A stretch of DNA of 64,000 nt, taken from contig NZ_CP013070.1 in the NCBI RefSeq assembly GCF_000264945.2, forward strand, positions 1,736,001 to 1,800,000, read 5' to 3'. This stretch comes from Sphingobium indicum B90A (GTDB lineage Bacteria; Pseudomonadota; Alphaproteobacteria; Sphingomonadales; Sphingomonadaceae). The notes beneath the pieces are model-generated. The model was not told the DNA's origin. It saw nothing but the letters and a program-made list of their open reading frames with translations, and searched no databases. Position 1 is the stretch's first letter; every line of letters begins with the position of its first letter. Shown one piece after another: positions 51,672-60,425 of the stretch. A program made the translations under genes and the position numbers.

Positions 51672-52007
51672 ATGGAACATCCATCGGCCGCCCATGAGGG
51701 GCAGCATCATCCGATCAGCCTCTACCTCAAGGTCTGGGGATACCTCTTCCTGCTGAGCGCCATGTCCTACATGGTCGACTACCTCCATGTGCAGGGCATC
51801 GTCCGCTGGACGCTGATCATCCTCTTCATGCTGCTCAAGGCGGGGCTGATCCTGTCGATCTTCATGCATCTGGCCTGGGAACGGCTGTCGCTGATCTACG
51901 CGATCCTGGTGCCGCCGCTGGTGCTGCTGGTGCTGGTGCGGATCATGACCATAGAGGCGAACTATGCCTTCTGGACCCGCGCCATCTTCATGGGCGGAGG
52001 GGGCTGA
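51672..52007 (+). CDS. Cytochrome c oxidase subunit IV (prokaryotic)
   Basis: A 111-residue membrane subunit: HPISLYLKVWGYLFLLSAMSYMVDYLH, WTLIILFMLLKAGLILSIFMHLAWE and a third helix (LVPPLVLLVLVRIM). This is the COX4_pro/caa3 subunit IV pattern. GGAGGGGG lies just before the ATG at 51672; an upstream frame start would overlap subunit III. Confidence 0.88.
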   Translation: MEHPSAAHEGQHHPISLYLKVWGYLFLLSAMSYMVDYLHVQGIVRWTLIILFMLLKAGLILSIFMHLAWERLSLIYAILVPPLVLLVLVRIMTIEANYAFWTRAIFMGGGG

Positions 52008-52010
52008 GCC

Positions 52011-52682
52011 ATGGGCCGGATGCGCGGATTGGCGGTGGGGCTGTGCGTCGCCGGGGCGGCCGCGACGCTGCTGGGCGCGGGGTGGTTCAGCGACCGGCTC
52101 TACACGCGGGAAAGGCCGGGACAGCTTGCCTACAGGATGGACGACATGCCGCCGCGCGTCGACATGGCGGCCATCCAGCGCGATTGGCCCGCCAGCTTCA
52201 GCGAACCGGGGGAAGGCAGCCGCGTCATCGCCTATCATCGCGACATGCGGGGCAAGGCGCCGGCGCCCGGGACGGAGGGCGGCGGCGGCGCAGCCGCTCC
52301 ACCCCCTGACCTCGGCGCCCTGCTCGCCAGTGCGGACGCCGGTGCGGGGAAGCGGAAGGCGCAGCAATGCATGAGCTGCCATGACCTTGGCCAAGGCGGC
52401 CCCAACGGGATCGGGCCGAATTTGTGGGGCGTGGTCGGCAGAGCGGTGGCCAGCCATGCGGGCTTCGCTTATTCCCCCGCCATGCGGGCGCAAAAGGGCG
52501 ATTGGAGCTATGAAAGACTCTTCGCCTTCCTCGCCTCGCCGGGGCGGGACATGCCGGGGACGAAGATGAGCTTCGCCGGACTGCGCAAGCCGGAGGATCG
52601 GGCCGCGGTGATCAAATATCTGGCGACCCTGGGGACGGGAGCACCGCCCTTGCCCCAGCCCAAGGCGGTTGCTTCGCGGTAA
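52011..52682 (+). CDS. Membrane-anchored or secreted c-type cytochrome
   Basis: A 223-residue protein. An N-terminal hydrophobic segment (GLAVGLCVAGAAATLLGAGW) is followed by a linker rich in Gly/Ala/Pro (residues about 85-100) and one cytochrome c domain with haem site CMSCH and axial Met in MPGTKMSFAG. Class I c2-type (NGIGPNLWGVVGRAVASHAGFAYS). Last gene of the oxidase operon, three bases after subunit IV, so it is probably the electron donor to CuA. Confidence 0.92.
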   Translation: MGRMRGLAVGLCVAGAAATLLGAGWFSDRLYTRERPGQLAYRMDDMPPRVDMAAIQRDWPASFSEPGEGSRVIAYHRDMRGKAPAPGTEGGGGAAAPPPDLGALLASADAGAGKRKAQQCMSCHDLGQGGPNGIGPNLWGVVGRAVASHAGFAYSPAMRAQKGDWSYERLFAFLASPGRDMPGTKMSFAGLRKPEDRAAVIKYLATLGTGAPPLPQPKAVASR

Positions 52683-52791
52683 GGGTCGGGCTTTCCCTCT
52701 TCCGACCCGGCGATCAAGGCCCCTATGAAAAGCCCCCCGATCCCGTCAGAAGGACATCCTATGCCAGCAATGTGCGGAGTGTCCCTGCCCC

Positions 52792-54396
52792 ATGACGGAT
52801 TCGAACCTGCCCTGGTGGCGCGGCGCCGCTATCTACCAGATCTATCCGCGCAGCTTCGCCGACTCCAACGGCGACGGGATAGGCGACCTTCCCGGCATCA
52901 CCGCGCATCTGCCCTATGTCGCGTCGCTCGGGGTGGACGCGATCTGGCTTTCGCCCTTTTTCAGGAGCCCGATGCGCGACTTCGGCTATGACGTGTCGGA
53001 TTATTGCGATGTCGACCCGATCTTCGGCACGCTGGCGGATTTCGACGCCCTGGTGGCCAGGGCGCATGAACTCGGCCTGCGCGTCGTCATCGACCAGGTC
53101 TGGGCGCACACGTCCGATGAACATGGCTGGTTCGCCGAAAGCCGCTCCAGCCGCGACAATGCCAAGGCGGACTGGTATGTCTGGGCCGACCCCAAGCCGG
53201 ACGGGTCGCCGCCCAACAACTGGCAGTCGGTTTTCGGCGGCCCGGCCTGGACCTGGGACGCGCGGCGCGGCCAATATTACATGCACCAGTTCCTGCGGGA
53301 ACAGCCGCAATTGCACCTGCATCATCCGCAGGTGCAGCAAAGCGTGTTCGACATCATACGCTTCTGGCTGGACCGCGGCGTGGACGGCTTCCGCATCGAC
53401 GCGATCAACCATTCGATGCACGACCCGCTGCTGCGCGACAACCCGCCCGCGCCCGAAGACGGCAAGGTCCGCACCCGCCCCTTCGACTTCCAGATCAGGA
53501 AATACAGCCAGAGCCATCCCGACATTCCCCTTTTCCTGGAAAAGGTCCGGCAGGTCTTCGATGAATATGAAGACCGCTTCACCGTGGCCGAAGTCGGCGG
53601 CGAAAACAGCGATGTCGAGATGAAGGCCTTTACCCAGGGCCATCGCAGACTGAATACGGCCTATGGCTTCGACTTTCTCTACGCGCCCGAACTGACCGCC
53701 GACTTCCTCAGGACCGCGCTCGCCAAATGGCCGGCCCGGACCGATGCGGGCTGGCCAAGCTGGGCGTTCGAAAATCACGATGCGCCCCGCGCCGTGTCGC
53801 GCTGGGCCGGGGCGATCGACCCGGACGCCTATTGCCGGATGAAGATGCTGCTGCTGGCCTGCCTGCGCGGCAACATCTTCCTTTATTATGGCGAGGAACT
53901 GGGGCTGCCGCAGGTCGACATCGCGTTCGAGGATCTCCAGGATCCAGAAGCCATCGCCAATTGGCCGCTGACCCTGTCCCGCGATGGCGCGCGGACGCCG
54001 ATGCCCTGGCGGTCGGACGCGCCCTATCTCGGCTTTTCGGAGGTCAAGCCCTGGCTGCCGGTCGGGGAATCGCATCGCGCCCTGGCCGTCGACGTGCAGG
54101 AGGCGCGGCCGGATTCGCTGCTGCACTGGACGCGCCGGGTGCTTGCGCTGCGCAACGGATCGCCGGCTCTGCGGGCGGGGGCGATCCAATTCCTGGAGGG
54201 GCCGGACGAATTGCTGCTGTTCGAACGGACGCATGGGAATGAGCGGCTGCTCTGCGCCTTCAATCTCGGCAACCGGGCGGCCGCGTGGACATCGCAGGAA
54301 AAATGGCGGCCGCTGCTGACGACCGGGGGCGTCGAGAAGCTGATGTTCCCGCCCGCCTCCGGCATGGTCGCGCGGATCGCCGATCCACCCGGATGA
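52792..54396 (+). CDS. GH13 alpha-glucosidase (oligo-1,6-glucosidase type)
   Basis: A 534-residue cytoplasmic (no signal peptide) glycoside hydrolase. Family regions: WWRGAAIYQIYPRSFADSNGDGIGDL, the nucleophile Asp near residue 203 (DGFRIDAINH), the acid Glu near 267 (FTVAEVGGEN) and the third Asp near 330 (FENHDAPRAV). The C-terminal beta domain is present. Probably hydrolyses alpha-1,4 or alpha-1,6 glucosides or sucrose; the exact specificity is not clear. No sugar transporter nearby. Confidence 0.93.
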   Translation: MTDSNLPWWRGAAIYQIYPRSFADSNGDGIGDLPGITAHLPYVASLGVDAIWLSPFFRSPMRDFGYDVSDYCDVDPIFGTLADFDALVARAHELGLRVVIDQVWAHTSDEHGWFAESRSSRDNAKADWYVWADPKPDGSPPNNWQSVFGGPAWTWDARRGQYYMHQFLREQPQLHLHHPQVQQSVFDIIRFWLDRGVDGFRIDAINHSMHDPLLRDNPPAPEDGKVRTRPFDFQIRKYSQSHPDIPLFLEKVRQVFDEYEDRFTVAEVGGENSDVEMKAFTQGHRRLNTAYGFDFLYAPELTADFLRTALAKWPARTDAGWPSWAFENHDAPRAVSRWAGAIDPDAYCRMKMLLLACLRGNIFLYYGEELGLPQVDIAFEDLQDPEAIANWPLTLSRDGARTPMPWRSDAPYLGFSEVKPWLPVGESHRALAVDVQEARPDSLLHWTRRVLALRNGSPALRAGAIQFLEGPDELLLFERTHGNERLLCAFNLGNRAAAWTSQEKWRPLLTTGGVEKLMFPPASGMVARIADPPG

Positions 54397-54756
54397 TGCG
54401 CATCGACGATGAAGGCGACGGAACGGATGCGATCAGCACAGGCAGTCTATGCTGCCTTCCTCTTCCTCGAAACTCGCGACATTCTGGACTTTCTGATATT
54501 GCCCGATGATCCTTCTGCATTCTTCCCGCGATTTGAAGAATTCCGGATCGTCGGCGATATGACTTCCACCCCTTACTGGTTCCTCCACCATTAACCATGG
54601 TTTGAAGGAAGGCGCTGTTGCACTGTCAGATGTCTGTCTGAGATCGGTCCATTTTCTCCTGACAATGCCGTGCCCGAATAACGGGCGGCGAACATCCCAT
54701 GTCATCATTGCCAATCCATTGACTGAAGCAGATGGAAAAACCGGGCACCTGTACGA
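54397..54756. other. 360-base AT-richer gap with an uncertain small ORF
   Basis: Lower GC than the flanks. A minus-strand frame at 54433-54591 would give MVEEPVRGGSHIADDPEFFKS..., about 52 residues with protein-like composition, but it has no convincing ribosome site and I do not call it. No hairpin or repeat seen. Confidence 0.35.
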
Positions 54757-55374
54757 TTACGATAATCCTGCATCCGGCAGAAACCGGATGATCTCCGAAA
54801 ATTTCCTGACGCCAAACTTCTTCATGATGCTGGCGCGATGCATCTCCACCGTCCTGACGCTGATCCGCAGCTCATCGGCCACATCCCGGTTGCTGCCGCT
54901 GGCGCTGAGCGCCCGCACGACATCCAGCTCCCTCTTGGTGAGGCTGCCGAAATAGGCCGCTGCGGTTTCCCGGCGCCGCTGGATCTCGATGTTCCGCTCC
55001 AGCATGGGCCAGGCGTTGGCGAGCACCTTGAGCAGCAGGCCGTCGGCAAAGGGCTTTTCCAGGCAGTCGACCGCGCCGCGCTTGATGACGTCGACGGCCG
55101 TGGGAATGTGGCGGGACGCGGTCATGACGACCAGGGGAATGTCCACCCGCCGCGAGGAAAGTTCCTGCTGAAGCGCCGCCCCGGCCATGTCGGCCAGATG
55201 CAGTTCCATCAACGCGATGCCGGGAGCCAGGAAATCCAGCGCCTCGATGAAATCCGCACCGCAGGAAAAGGGGACGGGCGCGAATCCCTCGCGACGCAGG
55301 ATGCGCACCAGATCCTGGCGCATCCGGCTGTCGTGGTCCACGATATAGACTGGGCATCCTGGGTTCATAGCCAT
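54757..55374 (-). CDS. FixJ/NarL-type response regulator with Glu at the phosphorylation site
   Basis: A 205-residue protein: receiver domain (residues 8-120) and LuxR-type helix-turn-helix (LTKRELDVVRALSASGSNRDVADELRISVRTVEMHRASIMKKFGV). In the receiver, the FixJ phospho-Asp position is Glu57 (IALMELHLADMAG) and the acidic pocket reads VDHD. The Thr (VVMTASRH) and Lys (CLEKPF) are kept. The Glu could mimic phosphorylation, making it constitutively active. ATG 55374 follows AGGCGA. Neighbour of the PilZ and BLUF genes. Confidence 0.85.
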   Translation of the reverse strand: MAMNPGCPVYIVDHDSRMRQDLVRILRREGFAPVPFSCGADFIEALDFLAPGIALMELHLADMAGAALQQELSSRRVDIPLVVMTASRHIPTAVDVIKRGAVDCLEKPFADGLLLKVLANAWPMLERNIEIQRRRETAAAYFGSLTKRELDVVRALSASGSNRDVADELRISVRTVEMHRASIMKKFGVRKFSEIIRFLPDAGLS

Positions 55375-55447
55375 TCGCCTAAACCACCTATTCCGCGCAA
55401 ACGCGCGAAACCGCCGATGGTTTCGCCTCCGATCCTTTTTTTTCGCG

Positions 55448-56029
55448 TCAGTTCGTCGTCGCCCGGCGGGTTTCGAAGAAGACCCCAATCATTCCGCCGC
55501 TCGACCATTGCACCCGCCCCATTCGTATATCCAGACCACGGGTTTTCACAAGCAGGCGCGTGCCTTCGCTTAGCCCGCCCACCTCGATCATCATTCCCTC
55601 TGCGGAAAGATTGCGGATCGTCCCGATCAGCACGGGCGTCGATGTCACCAGGGTGGCGGAGAAATTGACCGCCAGACGCAGGCTGCGCGGCTGATATCGG
55701 TTGGGCGCGGCGTTCGGGTCGGGTTCCTCGCCCGGAATCCAGGGCAACGTCTCCTCCAGCAGGAGACCGCATTGGGAACCGTTGATCCAGCGCACCTCCG
55801 CCGTGCGGAAGCTGGCGTCGTCGAAACTCACATGAACCTGCTGATGCAGGCCCAGCGACAGGGCGCATCGCCCGCTCAGCCCCGCATGCGACACATTCTC
55901 GACCGACAGGTTCGCTTCCTCGACGACCGGATAGAGCAGCGCCGTCTTGAAGACGGTCTGCCGCGGATGCCGGCGTTTCTCCATCATCGCGCCCTTGTCG
56001 TCGGACGCCTTTTCCAGCGGCTCGGTCAT
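55448..56029 (-). CDS. Tandem PilZ-domain protein
   Basis: A 193-residue protein with two PilZ-like halves. The first has the c-di-GMP motif R-x3-R (RRHPRQ) and N-x-S-x2-G (NVSHAGLSG); the second has RSLRLAVNF and NLSAEGMMIEV. Cytoplasmic, no membrane helix. Probably a c-di-GMP effector. It lies 73 bases upstream of the FixJ-like regulator on the same strand and is divergent from the BLUF gene. Confidence 0.85.
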   Translation of the reverse strand: MTEPLEKASDDKGAMMEKRRHPRQTVFKTALLYPVVEEANLSVENVSHAGLSGRCALSLGLHQQVHVSFDDASFRTAEVRWINGSQCGLLLEETLPWIPGEEPDPNAAPNRYQPRSLRLAVNFSATLVTSTPVLIGTIRNLSAEGMMIEVGGLSEGTRLLVKTRGLDIRMGRVQWSSGGMIGVFFETRRATTN

Positions 56030-56232
56030 ACAGGTTCCCCCAGATTCGTGGAATCCCTTAAACGGTTGAACTTGTAGGCCGATTATCGCGGCAATAAGTA
56101 TTTTTACGGTGTCGGCCGGAACAGTTCCATTAACCGTGCATGTCTATATTTGCCGGGCCATTTTTACCCGACTTTTCCACGCCACCGCAAGCCCCGCCTT
56201 TACTTTCCTCAGACAAATGGCATCATTGCGGC

Positions 56233-56649
56233 ATGTTCACTCGATGGTCCTATATTAGCACCAGCCAGTTCGATGCAACCCACGTTGAAAAACACATACA
56301 AGAAATCGTCGATATCTCCATCCCACGCAATCGTTCGCTGGACGTGACCGGCGCGCTCCTGTTCACGGGCAACCGCTTCGCCCAATATCTGGAGGGCGCG
56401 CCGTCTGCCATCGAAGAACTGAAGGCAAGCATATTGCGCGATCCGCGACATGGCGAAATTCGCACGATCGCATCGGGCGAAACCCCGCATCGTTATTTCC
56501 TCACCTGGTCCCTCGCCTATGCCGGCCCATCCCAATTCGTTTCGGACATCATCGAACGCGCCCTGAACGACGCGTTGGAAAAGGGGGACGAGGGGCTGGA
56601 GGCGCTCATCCAGATGATGTCGGAATTTTCGATTCGCGGCCGGGGTTGA
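56233..56649 (+). CDS. BLUF-domain blue-light photoreceptor
   Basis: A 138-residue single-domain BLUF protein. Photochemical residues are conserved: Tyr7 (RWSYIS), Asn33 (RNRSLDVTG) and Gln51 (RFAQYLEG), with RDPRH and the Trp in FLTWSLAYAG. The usual Met two residues after that Trp is Leu. It binds FAD and has no output domain, so signalling must be by protein contact. The start at 56233 gives the BLUF length; an upstream in-frame ATG at 56140 would add an atypical Pro-rich leader. PilZ and regulator genes nearby suggest light input to c-di-GMP or stress signalling. Confidence 0.88.
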   Translation: MFTRWSYISTSQFDATHVEKHIQEIVDISIPRNRSLDVTGALLFTGNRFAQYLEGAPSAIEELKASILRDPRHGEIRTIASGETPHRYFLTWSLAYAGPSQFVSDIIERALNDALEKGDEGLEALIQMMSEFSIRGRG

Positions 56650-56885
56650 GGCCCGTCCCGATCAGTGACGCGCCCGATGCCCGTCAACCTGGAAAGCAGG
56701 CGGCGATTAACCCAGATCAGCATTGCTGGGGAACGGCTCGTCCTGCCGCTGGTTGCCCTGCCATGCCGCCCACCCTATCCCTCGACCGTCCGGGCGCCCG
56801 CCGATCCGCCGCCATCGTCTCGCAGGCGGGGCTTTGGAACGACCGGGCACATGATCGGTTCGCAAGGAATGGGAGAGTCCCGATG

Positions 56886-57272
56886 TCAGAGCCGATGGCC
56901 GGTCCCGGCCAGAACCGCATCGATCGCCTTCAATATGTCGGCGGGGGAATAGGGCTTGGCGACCCGCCTGCATCCCCGGCAGTTCGTCGGCAGGCTCTGC
57001 TCGTCACAGCCGGTCACGATGATCACCGGCACGGACCGCGCGGTCAGTTCGTCGATCAGGGGATAGCTCATCTCCCCCCGCAGATTGACGTCGAACAGGG
57101 CGATGTCGGGCAGTTGCGCCGCAATCGCCTTGAGCGCGCCGAACAGGCTGCCATGCGGCCCCATCACCGAAAACCCCTCCTCGACCAGCAAGACGCCAAG
57201 ATCGCTCGAGAGAAAATAATCCTCCTCCACCACCAGCACGCGAACCGTGCCGGGGGCCGCCCCTTTCGTCAT
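56886..57272 (-). CDS. Single-domain response regulator
   Basis: A 128-residue receiver without output domain. Acidic pocket VLVVEEDYFL, phospho-Asp in IALFDVNLRGE, Thr in VIIVTGCDE and Lys in RVAKPYSP are all present. Similar in pattern to the receiver at 61413, and to single-domain regulators linked to HWE kinases. Divergent from the Crp/Fnr gene at 57343. The kinase at 58098 is a likely partner. Confidence 0.88.
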   Translation of the reverse strand: MTKGAAPGTVRVLVVEEDYFLSSDLGVLLVEEGFSVMGPHGSLFGALKAIAAQLPDIALFDVNLRGEMSYPLIDELTARSVPVIIVTGCDEQSLPTNCRGCRRVAKPYSPADILKAIDAVLAGTGHRL

Positions 57273-57342
57273 TCATCTCTCCTCTCCCGCAAGCCGTCGC
57301 ACGGGAATGAGCGACGAAAAACAACATAGGTGAAAACGCGCC

Positions 57343-58101
57343 ATGTCATCGCTCGATATCCCGCATGCCGCGATGAAGGATAGCATCACTACCCTCAACC
57401 TGGCGGCGCACTGGCCACTTGGCCGGCGCGACCGGGACATGATCAACGCGCTGGCATGCCGCACGCTCCCGCCGCTGCGCACCGGCACGGACCTGTTCGC
57501 CCAGGGTGACCGGCTGACCTCCATCTTCCTCCTGCTGGAGGGATGGGCCGCCCGGTACAAGATGCTGGAGGACGGCCGCCGCCAGATCGTCAGCCTGCTG
57601 CTGCCCGGCGACCTGTGCGATCCCTTCTGTTTCCTGCTGCATCGCGCCGACCATGGCGTCACCGCGCTCACGCCGATCAAGGTGGCGGAAGTCGGTCGCA
57701 ACCAGTTCGAGGAGATCGCGCTCAGCCATCCCGAAGTCACGAGGGCGATGTGGATCAACGCCCTGATCACCGCCTCCATCCAACGCGAATGGTGCGTCAA
57801 TCTGGGCCGCCGCACCGCGCTGGAGCGGTTCAGCCACCTCTTCTGCGAACTCTATCACCGGCTGCTGACGGTAGGCCTCGTCAGCGGCGGCGGCTTCCAC
57901 TTTCCCGTCACGCAGCTTGAACTGGCGGACGCAACGGGATTGACGATGGTGCACACCAACAGGATATTGCAGGAAATGCGTCGTCAACGGCTGATAGAAT
58001 TGCACCGGCGCCATCTCGTCGTGCCGGACCTGGCAGCGCTGGAGCGCGTCTGCGCCTTCGACCCGTACTATCTGCATCCGGCGGCGCAAGAGACATCGTG
58101 A
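57343..58101 (+). CDS. Crp/Fnr-family transcriptional regulator
   Basis: A 252-residue protein: cyclic-nucleotide-binding-like beta roll (LFAQGDRLTSIFLLLEGWAARYKMLEDGRRQIVSLLLPGDLCD) and C-terminal winged helix (FPVTQLELADATGLTMVHTNRILQEMRRQRLIEL). No Fnr-type N-terminal cysteine cluster. Its stop overlaps the GTG start of the HWE kinase (GTGA), so the two are coupled. Paralogous to the regulator at 59525. Confidence 0.9.
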   Translation: MSSLDIPHAAMKDSITTLNLAAHWPLGRRDRDMINALACRTLPPLRTGTDLFAQGDRLTSIFLLLEGWAARYKMLEDGRRQIVSLLLPGDLCDPFCFLLHRADHGVTALTPIKVAEVGRNQFEEIALSHPEVTRAMWINALITASIQREWCVNLGRRTALERFSHLFCELYHRLLTVGLVSGGGFHFPVTQLELADATGLTMVHTNRILQEMRRQRLIELHRRHLVVPDLAALERVCAFDPYYLHPAAQETS

Positions 58102-59027
58102 CGACACCATCCCCGACCGACGGCTGGAGCGACTTTCTCGCCCTCTTCGATGCATGCCCCCTGCCCCAGGTCCAGGTCGGGCCGGACGACGCCATATTGC
58201 GCGCCAATGCGGCGTTGACGGAACTGCTGGGCATCCGGCCGGAGCGGCTGATCGGCGGGCGGCTGGTCGTCCCGGCATCGGGCGAGTCCGCGGCGCGGCT
58301 GAGCTGGGACGACGGAAAATGCGAGGCGCGGCTGTTCGCCGCCGTGCTGGTGGCGACGCCCGACTATCGCATCTGCGTCGTCCAGTTCAGTAATGTCGAC
58401 GCCATGGAAGCAGCGGCGCGGCAATATCTGCTACGCAACGTGCAGCATCGGCTGCGCAACCTGATCGCTTCCGTCCGCTCCATCTTTCGGCGGACGGCCG
58501 CCACCAGCGATTCCATCGACCATCTCACCAGCCATTTCCTGGGACGGCTGGACGCCATCGCCCGGATCGAATCCAATCTGGCCCTGGCGGAACGGCACGG
58601 CCTTGAACTGCACGACCTGGTCATGGACGAATTGGCGGCGTTCGCCGTCAGGGCCGGGGAACAGGCTTTTCTGGAGGGGCCGGACATCCGGCTGCGCACC
58701 TCGGCCGCGACGACATTGGCTCTCGCCTTTCACGAATTGGGCAATAATTCCATCAAATATGGCGCGCTGGGGTCGGATGGGGGCCAGGTCTGGCTCCGCT
58801 GGTGGAGCGATCGCGAACAGGCCGTGCCGATGCTGCGCATCCTGTGGGAGGAAAAGAGCAGTGATGCCCCCCCGGCGGTCCGCCGTTCCGGCTTCGGCAC
58901 GGAGCTGCTGACGAAGACGATCCCGTTCGAACTGGATGGTTCGGGCACCATCGACTGGACGCCCGACGCGTTCAAGGTGCACATCAGCCTGCCCATGACC
59001 AAGAGGCTGCTCCACCCCAGCGACTAG
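58098..59027 (+). CDS. HWE/HisKA_2-type sensor histidine kinase
   Basis: A 309-residue soluble kinase. N-terminal PAS-like domain (residues about 10-110: LFDACPLPQVQVGPDDAILRANAALTELLG). The phospho-acceptor His is in NVQHRLRNLIASVRSIFRR, and the HWE-type ATPase motif is LAFHELGNNSIKYGALG. GTG start overlapping the Crp/Fnr stop. Kinases of this group often feed the PhyR/NepR general stress pathway or single-domain receivers like those at 56886 and 61413. The palindromic repeat copy 2 begins inside its TAG stop. Confidence 0.9.
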   Translation: MTTPSPTDGWSDFLALFDACPLPQVQVGPDDAILRANAALTELLGIRPERLIGGRLVVPASGESAARLSWDDGKCEARLFAAVLVATPDYRICVVQFSNVDAMEAAARQYLLRNVQHRLRNLIASVRSIFRRTAATSDSIDHLTSHFLGRLDAIARIESNLALAERHGLELHDLVMDELAAFAVRAGEQAFLEGPDIRLRTSAATTLALAFHELGNNSIKYGALGSDGGQVWLRWWSDREQAVPMLRILWEEKSSDAPPAVRRSGFGTELLTKTIPFELDGSGTIDWTPDAFKVHISLPMTKRLLHPSD

Positions 59028-59170
59028 GGCGTGTGGGGATTCAGTCCATGGCGGGCTGCAAATAGCGGCTTTCTGCGCTTCCGGTGCTCACGTACTGAAG
59101 TACGCTGCGCGCCAGTTCTCGAAATCCACTATTTTCGCCGCGCCCTGAACTGAATCCCCACACACCCTAG
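59024..59170. repeat. Palindromic repeat element, copy 2 (about 145 bp)
   Basis: Same core as copy 1 at 16722. The central 50-plus bases around CGTACTGAAGTACG are nearly identical, but the terminal arms differ (AGGGCGTGTGGGGATTCAGT against ACTGAATCCCCACACACCCT) and still pair, with one mismatch. It lacks the nested hairpin of copy 1. It starts at the second base of the upstream stop codon, extends to CTAGGG/CCCTAG ends, and has no ORF. Confidence 0.9.
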
Positions 59171-59185
59171 GCTATATGGCCGGTT

Positions 59186-59383
59186 TCACCGCTTTTCGTT
59201 CGGCGTCAGGCCCTCATGGTCGTCGGCGCGGTTCTCGCCCGTCTGCTGGTCTTCCTTCAGCACGTCATGGTGCCAGAAATTGCGCCCGATGAAGACGACG
59301 GCGATCACCAGCAGGACAATCCCCACCACCCAGATCGCCGCCCACCCGAGACGCCGGTCGCTGGGCCGTTCCGGTTCATGCAT
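59186..59383 (-). CDS. Small single-pass membrane protein (65 aa)
   Basis: Starts MHEPERPSDRRLG, then one membrane helix (WAAIWVVGIVLLVIAVVFIG), then a charged tail with DVLKEDQQTGENRADDHE. AAGGA lies seven bases before the ATG at 59383. Similar in layout to the small protein at 61181. No family named; probably a stress-linked inner-membrane peptide. Confidence 0.75.
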   Translation of the reverse strand: MHEPERPSDRRLGWAAIWVVGIVLLVIAVVFIGRNFWHHDVLKEDQQTGENRADDHEGLTPNEKR

Positions 59384-59524
59384 ACGGCGGTCCTTCCCGT
59401 TTCGCGGCATCGAAGGCCAGGCATGACGATTATGCCTCATCCTCCACAGCATGGCGGCGGGCGATCCCTTCCTGCCCCGATGCCGTCCCTGTTCTTCGGC
59501 ACCCGCCTCTGCCGGCGCTTCCCA

Positions 59525-60163
59525 TCATCCCGCCATGTCGTGACCCGTCAGGGCGGCGACTTCGCGCAGGGCCGGAAGCTCCGGTATCCGCAGCCATTTG
59601 GATTGCAGTTCCACCAGACCTCGCGCGCGCATGGATTGCAGCGTCCTGTTCACATGAACCGGGGTCAGCCCGGTCATGTCGGCGATTTCCATCTGCGTCA
59701 GCGGCATGGCGCATTGCTGGCCATAGGCAAGGCCCGCCTGCCGCATGCGTTCGAACAGTTCCAGCAGCAGGTGCGCCACCCGTTCCAGCGCCGTCTTGCG
59801 CCCCAGGGTGACGAGCCAGTTGGCCTGCCGCTCGATCGTGCCGGACAGCGCTTGCCAGAAGCCGTGCCGCCCATCGAAACCGGCGTGCGACGGTATGCGG
59901 CAGGGCAACCGCAGCGCCCTCACATTGGTGATCGCCACCACCGGCTGGGACGACACGCCGCCCAGCGCCCATTGCGGGTCGCAATAATCCCCCGGCAGGT
60001 ACAGCGCGGTGATCTGGCGGCGGCCGTCCGACAACAGCCGGTAACGGCACGCCCACCCTTCCTGAACATACAGCATGGCATCGGGCTTCTCATTCTCCCG
60101 CGCCAGAAACTGATGCATTCGGAAATGAACCTGGTTTTCGCTTTCGGCAACCTGGCTTAACAT
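59525..60163 (-). CDS. Crp/Fnr-family transcriptional regulator
   Basis: A 212-residue regulator paralogous to the one at 57343: LYVQEGWACRYRLLSDGRRQITALYLPGDYCDPQW, GRKTALERVAHLLLELFERM and the winged helix MPLTQMEIADMTGLTPVHVNRTLQSMRARGLVEL. No cysteine cluster. Divergent from a 262-base gap and the DUF4142 gene. The ligand is unknown. Confidence 0.9.
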   Translation of the reverse strand: MLSQVAESENQVHFRMHQFLARENEKPDAMLYVQEGWACRYRLLSDGRRQITALYLPGDYCDPQWALGGVSSQPVVAITNVRALRLPCRIPSHAGFDGRHGFWQALSGTIERQANWLVTLGRKTALERVAHLLLELFERMRQAGLAYGQQCAMPLTQMEIADMTGLTPVHVNRTLQSMRARGLVELQSKWLRIPELPALREVAALTGHDMAG

Positions 60164-60425
60164 GGACTACTCCCTGTTAAGCCCCCCTGGATCAATGTCG
60201 ATTGAACCTGACCCCACCATAGCGGTTCTGGTTCATGCCGGATTCACTTATGTTTGCATGATGGAAATAATTTGGATGGAACGAGGAAAAGAGCCGATGA
60301 ACGTGGCGCATCCCCCCGGCGCTCCTCTGGAAATTGCCGTCCGCCTAATCCAGGTTATCGTGCCGGCGTCAGGTCGCGGAACCGCAAAGCCGGCGAAATC
60401 GCTGGATCGGCAGGAGGAACGATCC

